A stretch of DNA of 64,000 bases, taken from positions 1-64,000 of the forward strand of contig CAVRAU010000020.1 in NCBI GenBank assembly GCA_963719055.1. The letters are read 5' to 3'. The DNA comes from CAXMQZ01 sp963719055 (GTDB lineage Bacteria; Acidobacteriota; Thermoanaerobaculia; Multivoradales; JAHEKO01). A program made the translations under genes and the position numbers. The number at the start of each line of letters is the position of its first letter. Positions within the stretch are counted from its first letter, which is position 1. Shown one piece after another: positions 17,155-24,925 of the stretch. Under the pieces are notes generated by a model, which saw only the letters and a list, made by a program, of their open reading frames with translations, did no database searches and was not told the DNA's origin.

Positions 17155-17230
17155 GTGAAGAAGCGCAAAATTCTCCAACTCGGAGACCTCGCTGTCGACC
17201 TTGAAGCCCGACAGGTCAAGCGCATGAGCG
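17155..17230 (+). pseudogene. Possible remnant of a winged-helix (CadC/ToxR-type) regulator N-terminus
   Basis: In frame with the SRPBCC gene but upstream of its ribosome site, the translation VKKRKILQLGDLAVDLEARQ resembles the first strand of an OmpR/CadC-type winged helix. The helices that should follow are absent. It could equally be a chance reading. Confidence 0.25.
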
Positions 17231-17304
17231 GTGGGGGAGAGGATCCGCCGGCCCGAACCACTGTCTGTTCTATGATCGAGCGAGATCAATCAGGAGGTTG
17301 GGTC

Positions 17305-17736
17305 GTGAGCTTTGAGCCGATTATCGTAGAAGAGCTGTTCCCCGTGCAGCCGGATGCCGTGTGGCAGGCGGTGACCAAGCCGGACCTGATGCGCCAATGG
17401 TACTTCGAGGAGATCGATGATTTTCGGCCCGAGGTGGGGTTCGAGACCCAGTTCGACATCGAGGTCAATGGTCGGCTCTTCCGGCACCAGTGGAAGGTGA
17501 CCGAGGTGATTCCGGGCGAGAGCATCACATACACCTGGCGTTACCATGGTTTTTCCGGTCTGGGCTCGACCGAATGGAGGCTGTCAAAGACCGACGAAGG
17601 TACGAAGCTGGTCTTGACCAGTACCGGAATCGAGTCCTTCTCCCAGGACATTCCCGAGTTCACCCGGGAGAGTGGCCAGGCGGGCTGGGAGTACTTCATC
17701 CAACAGCGCCTGCCGAGCTTCCTGAGCCGAGGCTGA
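17305..17736 (+). CDS. SRPBCC / AHSA1-family protein
   Basis: The start is set at GTG 17305 because CAGGAGG lies 7 bases ahead; the frame is open further up but carries unrelated sequence. The 143-aa chain begins 'IIVEELFPVQPDAVWQAVTKPDLMRQWYF', the AHSA1 (activator of Hsp90 ATPase homologue 1-like) pattern in which a first strand and two short helices lead to a Trp. It then shows the long beta-sheet with a 'HQWKVTEVIPGESITYTWRY' strand. The fold binds hydrophobic ligands; bacterial members have varied and mostly unknown roles. The gene stands alone. Confidence 0.8.
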   Translation: MSFEPIIVEELFPVQPDAVWQAVTKPDLMRQWYFEEIDDFRPEVGFETQFDIEVNGRLFRHQWKVTEVIPGESITYTWRYHGFSGLGSTEWRLSKTDEGTKLVLTSTGIESFSQDIPEFTRESGQAGWEYFIQQRLPSFLSRG

Positions 17737-17765
17737 CGACAGTCCGTCTTCAGTCCGAGCTGCAG

Positions 17766-17881
17766 AGGTGCCAGCCGATTCCTGGAGCGGCCCTCGAAAT
17801 TATCAAGCGATCTTGCCTACTCCACTGGGCGAGGGCTCGAAGTCTGTCAAGCGATCTTGACCAAATAGGTGCCAGCCGATT
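17766..17881 (+). repeat. Paired direct repeats: two AGGTGCCAGCCGATT and two TCAAGCGATCTTG
   Basis: AGGTGCCAGCCGATT occurs at 17766-17780 and again at 17867-17881 in the same orientation. Between them TCAAGCGATCTTG occurs twice, at 17803-17815 and 17847-17859, 44 bases apart; CAAG and CTTG at its ends can pair. The unit lies between the SRPBCC gene and the methyltransferase promoter and codes for nothing recognisable. The outer word is the same as at 816 and 2308. Confidence 0.7.
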
Positions 17882-17894
17882 CCACCGTGAAACA

Positions 17895-17934
17895 TATGAC
17901 AACTGTGGGTCGTATTGACAAGTAAGTTGTCATA
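17895..17934 (+). promoter_or_regulatory. Inverted-repeat operator and promoter of the methyltransferase-marR operon
   Basis: TATGACAACT (17895-17904) and AGTTGTCATA (17925-17934) are a perfect 10-base inverted repeat. Inside it, TGACAA (17916-17921) and TTGTCA (17927-17932) form a second one with a 5-base centre. TTGACA at 17915-17920 would serve as a -35 box. Such palindromes 30-60 bases before the gene are typical MarR-family sites, and the operon encodes a MarR protein, so autoregulation is inferred. Confidence 0.65.
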
Positions 17935-17961
17935 CGAATGAATCATGGAGGACCCGCCATC

Positions 17962-19102
17962 ATGCCTACCTACCGCAAGGTTCTGAAACCGGCTGTCTGG
18001 GGCTTCTACATCATCATCGGCCTCGAATTCCTGTTCATGATCAGCCCGTTCGCCCTCTACTTCTACTCGTCCTACGGCGGCGTGCTGAACTTCTTTCATC
18101 GCTGGCCCGCGACCGCCTGGTTGACCGGTTTCTTCTTGCCCCACGTGTCGATGACGACCAGCCCATTCCTCGATTCGCTCAAGCCCTGGGGCTTCCGCCT
18201 CGCCGGTCTGGGTCTGCTGATCTTCCTGGCAGGGATCGTCCAGATCTATGGCGCGAAGCTCCTACGCCGCCCGGAGGTTACCGGTGGGCTCTACAGGATC
18301 AGCCGCCACCCGCAGTACCTGGCGCTGTCCATTCTGGGCTTCGGCGTCCTCCTGATCTGGCCGCGTTTTCTGGTCCTGATCGCCTTCGTGACGATGCTCT
18401 TCCTTTACTACATCCTGGCACGCTGGGAAGAACAGCAGTGTCTCGAGAAGTATGGCGACAGCTATCGTGAGTACATGAACAAGGTGGGATTCTTCGGCCC
18501 CGCGTGGCTGACGTCCTGGATTCCCTCGCCTCCCGCCTGGGCCCGCCGACCGGTCGCGGTTGTGGCGTTCTACGTGCTCGCGGTGGTGGTTGCAGTGGCC
18601 GTGGGCCGGGGCCTGCGCGACTACTCCTTGTCGCACGTCTCTTCTTACTACACCGAGGCGGCGGCGGTCTTGTCGCCGGCAATCCTCGGCGAGGAAGAGT
18701 TGCAGCAAGCCTACGAGCTGGTCCGTGACGATGAGGGTGTGCGCGCGCAGCTCGCGGCCACGGGGTCTCAAGCCGATCTTGAGCGAGGTTGGCTTGTCTA
18801 TGTGGTGCCGGTGAACTGGTATTTGCCTGACCTACCGATGGATAGCTGGGACGAGATCCCAGCAGAGCATCAAGGGGGTCATACGACGCCGCGTAACTTT
18901 GAACCGGGCCTGTACAAGGTCCTGCTCACCAAGGCCCGCACCCACCACCCGGAGAGCGAGCGGCCGGGATATCGTCAAGACCGCTTACGGTCGGGAGCCG
19001 GTGCTCCGGGCGCGCGTGGATCTGGGCCGCGGGGAGTTGACCGCGATCGAGAGTCCCCCAGCGAGTGTCGTCTGGGGAGACATCCCGACACCACTGTACT
19101 AG
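17962..19102 (+). CDS. Isoprenylcysteine methyltransferase-like (ICMT/PEMT) membrane protein, one frameshift
   Basis: ATG 17962 follows a GGAGG site; an upstream ATG at 17938 overlaps the operator. The N-terminal half has four to five membrane spans and carries the ICMT hallmark: GGLYRISRHPQYLAL, then EEQQCLEKYGDSYREYMNKVG, which bind S-adenosylmethionine and the methyl acceptor at the membrane. A further span and a soluble tail of about 140 residues are extra to the family. The frame slips by one base near 18955-18965 and then ends 'GDIPTPLY' at 19102, giving 379 aa. Substrate is unknown; bacterial relatives methylate lipids, quinone precursors or small thiols. It shares an operon with the MarR gene. 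Confidence 0.75.
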
Positions 19103-19157
19103 TCGGGAGAGGCGAGGAAACCGAGACCGTCACCGCATTGCGCAAGAGGAGCTGAGA

Positions 19158-19652
19158 TTGGCAGCAACATCACGGAGTCGTCGACAAGAAGCGGACAAGG
19201 CCGAGCGCCATGCGGCCGTCGACAAGCTCACCATGACGGCGGCCTTGCTCTACTTTCGTATGCGTAGAGCGGCCGAGGAAATCACTGGTGAGGGCGCCCA
19301 GTCCAGCGGCCGGCGCAGTATTCTCAAGAGTCTGGGGAAGGCCGCGCCGCAGACGGTGCCACAGATGGCGAGGGTTGCGAGCTGTCTCGCGACAGCACAT
19401 CCAGAAGTTGGTCAACGGACTCCTGGACGATCGGTTTGGTCGAGCTGATCGACAACCCGGCCCACAAGAAATCGAAGCTGGTGCGGATCACGACCGCAGG
19501 CCAGATCGTCGCCGAACGCCACCCACCGTCGCGAGGCCGAGATCCTGCCGGAGCTCTCGCGCGGTCTATCGCTCGAGGACATCGAAACCGCCACTCGGGT
19601 GCTCGAACACTTCAAGAGCGCCTTCGAAGATCGTCTCCCCAAGGTTCTGTAG
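19158..19652 (+). CDS. MarR-family transcriptional regulator, three frameshifts
   Basis: TTG 19158, with AGGAG just upstream, opens the frame. Reading through three one-base shifts (near 19380, 19430 and 19520) gives 163 aa, the normal MarR length. The rebuilt chain has the N-terminal helix (MTAALLYFRMRRAAEEI), the recognition helix (RAVSRQHIQKLVNGLLDDG), the wing (LVELIDNPAHKKSKLVRITTAGQ) and a C-terminal dimer helix ending EDRLPKVL. It should bind the inverted repeat 1.2 kb upstream and control the methyltransferase operon, probably in response to a small lipophilic ligand. All parts persist, so the shifts are probably sequence errors. Confidence 0.75.
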
Positions 19653-19685
19653 ACTCGGCTCAGCCTTCGAAGTCACGAGCGATTT

Positions 19686-19982
19686 ATGGATCCGGTCGAC
19701 ATACCTGCCACGGCGAGCCCACCGCTGCTGCGGAACACGTGGATTTCTGTATTTGGAGACGCCTTCCGGCTGGCGGTGTTGCTGGCCATACTGGCGTCGG
19801 CCGTGCGCGGCATGGGCATGCTCGGGCCGCCGCGGTGCTTCTGGGTCTTGCCTGTCGGGTTCACGCTGATGGCGCTGACGCCGTGGTTGTTCTTTCGTCG
19901 GGAGGGGCGTCGACGAGCTGCATCAACTGCCCAACAGCCTCGGCCCCGGGTATGGTCAACCGAGAGGTCCAGAGGTATTTAA
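19686..19982 (+). CDS. Small membrane protein, C-terminus uncertain
   Basis: The frame from ATG 19686 has two hydrophobic spans (about residues 27-47 and 55-72) with GC-rich third positions typical of real genes here. After about residue 78 (FFRREGRRR) codon use deteriorates, so a frameshift near 19910 is likely and the listed end at 19982 may be false. No family recognised. It follows marR by 33 bases. Confidence 0.45.
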   Translation: MDPVDIPATASPPLLRNTWISVFGDAFRLAVLLAILASAVRGMGMLGPPRCFWVLPVGFTLMALTPWLFFRREGRRRAASTAQQPRPRVWSTERSRGI

Positions 19983-20190
19983 GCTCCCTGAGATCGTCGA
20001 GCCCCGCAACGGTAATCTCCCGCCCGTCCACCGCCTTACACTCACCGCGTGCCAGGGCCTCCTCATCGCCTTCCAGGACCCCAGGTGCCAGGGTCTCTGC
20101 GTGTGGCATCTCCATGGTCGAAGACAGGGTATCGCAGCGGACGGATCTGTCCGGTGTGTGTCGACGCCCTCCCGGTTCAGGCCCGGGATG

Positions 20191-20436
20191 TCATGCGTCG
20201 GCAATCCCGAGCTCCGCGTTGAGGCGGCTCACAAGGTGCTTCCAGGCCAGGTAGTAGACGGCCCTGCCGACCGGGACCATCGGAATGGCGAACTGCATCT
20301 GGATCGTGAAGCCGTCGAACAGCCCGGCCAGGGCGATGCCGATGAGGCTCGATTGATCGCAGCCGTCAAGGCCGAGAGCACACGTCTCAATGGTGAAGCC
20401 AAGGCCGAGAGTGTGCGACTTCTCGAAGAGGCACAA
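20191..20436 (-). CDS. Fragment of a membrane protein, frame disrupted on both sides
   Basis: The stretch 19983-20523 has no intact gene. On the minus strand this 81-residue frame has about 87% G or C at third positions across its core, as real genes in the window do. It reads as a hydrophobic helix pair (IGIALAGLFDGFTIQMQFAI, then VGRAVYYLAWKHLV). The same strand continues less clearly through 'PTHDIPGLNREGVDTHR' and, in another frame, through 19861-20115 (EGDEEALARGECKAVDG and LDDLRELKYLW). A frameshifted gene lying just after the trypsin gene is likely. Its family was not recognised, and the competing plus-strand frame has poor codon use. Confidence 0.35.
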   Translation of the reverse strand: MCLFEKSHTLGLGFTIETCALGLDGCDQSSLIGIALAGLFDGFTIQMQFAIPMVPVGRAVYYLAWKHLVSRLNAELGIADA

Positions 20437-20523
20437 GTGGAGGCCGAGTTACCTGCCCCCGTTTCCGCGCAATTAGAGCTTGAGTTTTGGCCCGTTTCTC
20501 GAGCCATCCAGAAGAGTCAGTTC

Positions 20524-21664
20524 CTACCACTGCCCCTCCTCGATCTCCGCCCGCACCGCTGGGTCCATATCGTCCAGAATGAGATCGATGTGCGCGGCGC
20601 GGTTGAAGAGGTTTCCGCTCGCCGGATTGATCCCGAGATGATGCAGGGCGACGACTCGCTGCGAGCTGAACTGGAAGACGGGCGAGCCGGAGCTTCCGCC
20701 CTTGGTATCGCACTGATGCCCCATATCGGTATCCGTTCCGCCACGGCCTTCCACGAGTGGACCGTCGACGGTGCAATCCGCGATAGACACTTGCTTGGGC
20801 TCGCCGGCAGGGTGCTGGATGATCAGGAGTTGCTCGTCATCCGCCGGGTGAGTGGTCTCGAGCTCGAGCGGCGTTCGGCCGACGCATTGCGACAGCCGTA
20901 CGACTGAGTAGTCGAGAGTGTGGTCGGTCTCGAGTAGCTCGCTGAGCCGCAAAGTACGCCCGATGACACCTTCCTCGAGGTAGTCGAAGTCGACGAGAGC
21001 CGACTCCATCTCGCTCTGGCTAGCGATGCAGTGTTGGTTGGTCAGCATGAGGTCGGAGGTCACCAAGAAATGCCGTGCAGACGTAGACCCGACCGTCGTC
21101 CCCGACGAATCGCAGCCTCGCCACCGACCCGCCTAGATCCACGATCCAGTCGTCTTGGCCGATGATGGATGTGAGCTGATTGACGCCAGTGATCGACACC
21201 GGCGTGACTTCCGGCTTGACCACTGCGATCTTGTCTATCGTCAGCTGGAGCAGGTTGGACGGACGTGAGCTGTGGACCTCGACGGTCAGCTTGTCGCCAT
21301 CGATCTCGTCCGACCAGAAATCGTCGCCCGCAACCCCGCTGTCCCACGTCGACCATGCCACCTCCCCCGCTGCGTCCTTGACCTGCACGCCCCACGCCTC
21401 TCCAGATCGCGTGATTGCGAAGTGGATCCTGAGGCCTTCCGCGCCCGGCTCGATGATCTCCTGCTGAAACACGAGGCCGACAGTGTCGGCGATCGGAAAA
21501 AGCGGCAGGTTCACGGCCTTTGTTTGTCCGAGAACGCGTAGGACCTTGGAGCGTTCAGCCGCTAGGTCTTGCGCGGTCGCCTGGGGCAAGACAGTGATCA
21601 TCATGGCACCGGCTGCTACCGAGGCAGCGACCATGCGCATAGCATTTCTCGTGTACTTCTTCAT
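20524..21664 (-). CDS. Exported trypsin-like serine protease, one frameshift
   Basis: ATG 21664 overlaps the upstream subtilase stop (ATGA), so translation is coupled. A Sec signal peptide ends near QATAQD. A beta-rich region of about 150 residues precedes the protease domain. The frame shifts by one base near 21060, within 'YVCTAFLVTSDLMLTNQHCI', where TNQHC holds the catalytic His; the Asp is in DYSVVRL and the Ser in KGGSSGSPV. The complete triad predicts an active chymotrypsin-fold enzyme of 379 aa, with several cysteines able to form disulphides outside the cytoplasm. It is the last gene of a three-protease unit. Confidence 0.85.
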
Positions 21665-24600
21665 AACGGCTCCTCCCAATCGATCTGGTAGTCCTCTCCC
21701 TGAACGTATTCCTGAATCTGTGTCACTGAAAGTCCGTTGGCGCAGCCGGTGGCGTCGGGCTCGAAGAGCCTGGTGGTCTCATTGAAGACCTTGAAGCTCG
21801 CGCATTCGATTCTGACGGGCCGGTTGAGAACGGCTGTCCGATCGTCCTCGATCACCGCGTCGAGCAGGATCTTCAAGTGGTCGGTGCGGGGTTCCTTCAG
21901 GACCATCCGGTACCGTCCGTCAGGCTGTCGCTTGAGCGACAGGATCCGCCGGAAGGGGATCTTTTCGGGCGCGATTGCTCCCTGGCCGCTGCGCTCGTAG
22001 TACCTCGGTGCATTGGTGATCGCGACATTCGGATCGTTGCCCGGTGTGAACGTATGGAACTGGCCCAGCTGGGCGCCGGTCGTCGTGCGAAGGTGGTTTC
22101 TGTCCGGATACATGACGGCGGAGCCGAAATTGAGCCTCCCTCCCCAGACCTTGCCCTCGTACTCGGGTTTCCAGTCGGCAGTGGCGATCAGCCGCGCCTT
22201 GGCGTCCCCGGGATCGAGCTTGGGACTCTTGTACTCGATACCGTCTACCACCACCTCCCAGCGCCCGACCAGGAGGGCGGCCGCCGCTGCCACCTGGGGC
22301 GTTGCCTGTGAAGTGCCCGTCGCGGGACCGTACTTCCTCTGCCCCGAGGCACTGAAGACACCTTCACCCGGCGCAACCAAATCGACGAATTTCTTGCCAT
22401 GGTTCGAACCCTGGCGAATCCCGGCTCCTGTATCGATCTGCGGCAGAATGGTCCCATCCCAATCAGACGCAGCGACGACCACGACGTTGGGGGCGGACCC
22501 CCAACGCGCCGGCGCCGGGACGGCGGCTGCTGCGTCCAGGTTCTTGGACGAGTTGCCCGCAGCCGCGACAAACAGCGTTCGTTGGAATTCCTTGACTGTC
22601 CGATGCAGGTCGTCCTGCGGGCCATCGAATTCTTGACTGATATTGAAGACCTTGGTGTTGACGTCGATGGCATCGATGATGGAGCGGCGCACGGCGGCCG
22701 CGTCCGTCAGGTCGATCAAGACCAGTTTGGCGCTGGGCACCAGACCCGACCAACACTCGCCGTCGCGTCCGGCGATCAACGCTGCCACGTGGGTCCCGTG
22801 ATGGGCCTCGGCGGAGAATGTATCGATATCGTCGACGACCTGGTTGGCGGTTTCGAAGGTCGCTGGATCCGGCTGGGCGGAGAACATCAGATTTCGGGCG
22901 GTGTACCAGGTCGGACTGTCTGGATCCAGACAGAAGATCTGGTGAGATTTCACCACCGTCGATGCATGCTCCAAGACGCCGACCGGGACGTCGACTTCGC
23001 GGATCGCCGGCCACATGAGATCGTCCGCGTCCGTGCCGAGCGGGTACTTGATCTTCTGGAGCCACTCGGCGCGATTCTGCTTCAAGGAGTCGCAGGCGGC
23101 CGCTCGAGCTGTCGCCAGGGCCGCCGGATCCGGCTCGTCGTCGCCAGGTGTGCTCGGCAGGTCACTGTCGGTGTCGGGTGGATCATCCGGCGGCTGCATC
23201 GCTCGTGCTGACTGCTCGACGAAGCCACCTCGCGAATACATTGATGCCCCTTCGAACTCGTCCACGAGCGCCCAGAGGGGAGAGCCGTGATCGGCGTATT
23301 CGAGGGCCGGAACCGCTGCTGTCACCGCCCACTTTTCGACCGGGACGACGACCGAGCCGTGGGAAATTCCGAAGATTTCCTCTTCAGGGACCTCCTCGAG
23401 GCCCGGATTGAGTTGCCGGATCATCTCCGGTCTCATAGACCGCTCACGGAACTCGGGCGCGAAGACCAGCCGGTTCAGATACCACTCGAGAGGCTCGCCT
23501 TCCAGGAGAATTCTCTCTCTACTCAATCGGCGATTGATCTGGAGATCCGGGACTCGCAGCTCCTGACCTTGCTCCACTCTCGTCTGCAGCACTGGCGCAG
23601 ATGCTCCCTCGCAAAAGTCAGGATTGAGCCAGCAGATCAGTTGTTCCCAGCTGCCGGGAGCGGGCTCGATCCGCGGCCTGAAAGCCTCCTGCCGGAAGAC
23701 CTGCTGCTTCTGGCTCTCGTAGTAGACACGGATCTTTTTCTCCGGCTCATCAAAGCTCGGAGCAAGGAGAACGCCTGCCTCGAGAAGCAGGTCTTCGAGG
23801 TGCTCGTAATCGACTCGCGCCAAGAGGGGCCGTACTGGAAGCATCTCGCGGTCGCCCAGGTACGAGTAGAAGCCGAGAAGCGCTTTCTGACTCGACTCTA
23901 CGCTGCCTTCGAGGGCGAGATCGATCGGCTGCGGCCGCGGCACGCGGTCCAGGTGGTCGTCGTCCAGTGTGAACAGACTCTCGTGGGTGACGGCAATCTG
24001 GGAGATCCGATGGTGCTCAGGGTGCACCAGAAGCACTGGGATAAGGAGATTGTCAGACGTGATGTAGGCGAAGACCTGGGATTCGTCTGCCAGGTAGACG
24101 ATGCCTTCGAAGACCGTCATCGCCTGCCACTCTGCTTCTTCCTGGAGCTCGAGCTCGGCTTCTGAATGGAATTCGATACCCCCGCCCTTCAGCCGGTTGA
24201 ACTTGATAGTGACGAGGGATCCCCGGATCTTGTCCAGCACTTGCAGGGTGTCCCACGAGGAGAACGCCAGACCGATGGGCGCCGGAAAAGGGCTACGGTC
24301 GTATCGGACCGGCTCGTGGCCCTCCTGAAGGATGAAGAGACCTTCCCGATCCGTCATCGCGATGAGGCCATGGGGCGACACAGCCAGGTTGGTCGGTTGC
24401 CCGAAGCGATAGTTGAAATCTGGTGCCCGAGGCCTGTCCCCTTCTGCCCGGACGTCCAAGGTCAGGAGTCGGTGAGTCTCCTGATCGTAGATGTAGAGAA
24501 GGGGGTCGACAAAGGCCAATCCGCTCGGCTTGGGGAAGCGATGAATGAAACGACGCTCGCCGAGTGAGGAGCTCCCGGCGCCGACAGCCGCGGAGGAGAG

Positions 24601-24891
24601 AAACTGGACGTTTCCTCGCCGGTCGGCAACGAAGAGACCGGAGTGAGGTCCCCGATCCGCCGTCCTCTGCTCTCTCTCGGACCATCCCGAAACCGAGACA
24701 CCCGCCGCGATCGTGACGATGTACGAGGACAACTCGTGCTCCACGACCTCGATGGGCTCCAACCTTTCGGGGATCTTGGCCCCCTCTGGCCACTGCGTGA
24801 TTTTCTCCTGGGCCCCGGCTCTGCCTCCGAGTCCGGCAATCATCAGGAGTACGGCCATCTCTGCGATAGTTTTGCTTGTCAGGCTTCGCAT
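21661..24891 (-). CDS. Exported S8 subtilase with N-terminal propeller-like region; catalytic Asp apparently Glu
   Basis: ATG 24891 follows AAGGAG; the frame is open to 24933 but the signal peptide (ending GRAGAQ) starts here, giving 1076 aa. About residues 60-330 show repeated 'GLAFVDPLLYIYDQ' and 'NLAVSPHGLIAMTD' strands like an NHL/beta-propeller. A charged linker with a PPDDPPDTDSD stretch follows, then the S8 domain. There the His motif AHHGTHVAALIAG, oxyanion Asn (AAAGNSS) and Ser motif (GTSQATPQ) are standard. Where VAVIDTG is expected the chain reads VGVLEHA, so the Asp seems to be Glu. It may be a weak or inactive protease, or a binding partner. It sits between two other proteases in one unit. 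Confidence 0.85.
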   Translation of the reverse strand: MRSLTSKTIAEMAVLLMIAGLGGRAGAQEKITQWPEGAKIPERLEPIEVVEHELSSYIVTIAAGVSVSGWSEREQRTADRGPHSGLFVADRRGNVQFLSSAAVGAGSSSLGERRFIHRFPKPSGLAFVDPLLYIYDQETHRLLTLDVRAEGDRPRAPDFNYRFGQPTNLAVSPHGLIAMTDREGLFILQEGHEPVRYDRSPFPAPIGLAFSSWDTLQVLDKIRGSLVTIKFNRLKGGGIEFHSEAELELQEEAEWQAMTVFEGIVYLADESQVFAYITSDNLLIPVLLVHPEHHRISQIAVTHESLFTLDDDHLDRVPRPQPIDLALEGSVESSQKALLGFYSYLGDREMLPVRPLLARVDYEHLEDLLLEAGVLLAPSFDEPEKKIRVYYESQKQQVFRQEAFRPRIEPAPGSWEQLICWLNPDFCEGASAPVLQTRVEQGQELRVPDLQINRRLSRERILLEGEPLEWYLNRLVFAPEFRERSMRPEMIRQLNPGLEEVPEEEIFGISHGSVVVPVEKWAVTAAVPALEYADHGSPLWALVDEFEGASMYSRGGFVEQSARAMQPPDDPPDTDSDLPSTPGDDEPDPAALATARAAACDSLKQNRAEWLQKIKYPLGTDADDLMWPAIREVDVPVGVLEHASTVVKSHQIFCLDPDSPTWYTARNLMFSAQPDPATFETANQVVDDIDTFSAEAHHGTHVAALIAGRDGECWSGLVPSAKLVLIDLTDAAAVRRSIIDAIDVNTKVFNISQEFDGPQDDLHRTVKEFQRTLFVAAAGNSSKNLDAAAAVPAPARWGSAPNVVVVAASDWDGTILPQIDTGAGIRQGSNHGKKFVDLVAPGEGVFSASGQRKYGPATGTSQATPQVAAAAALLVGRWEVVVDGIEYKSPKLDPGDAKARLIATADWKPEYEGKVWGGRLNFGSAVMYPDRNHLRTTTGAQLGQFHTFTPGNDPNVAITNAPRYYERSGQGAIAPEKIPFRRILSLKRQPDGRYRMVLKEPRTDHLKILLDAVIEDDRTAVLNRPVRIECASFKVFNETTRLFEPDATGCANGLSVTQIQEYVQGEDYQIDWEEPL

Positions 24892-24925
24892 GGTGCGCTC
24901 CTTGAGGCTCGCTCTCAGCAAACTG

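Noticed and set aside
20101..20907. Plus-strand frame of 268 codons with a coiled-coil-like AKAESVRLLEEAQVEAE stretch
   Set aside because: It looked like a Band 7 tail, but third-position GC is poor and the rest runs antisense to the trypsin gene.
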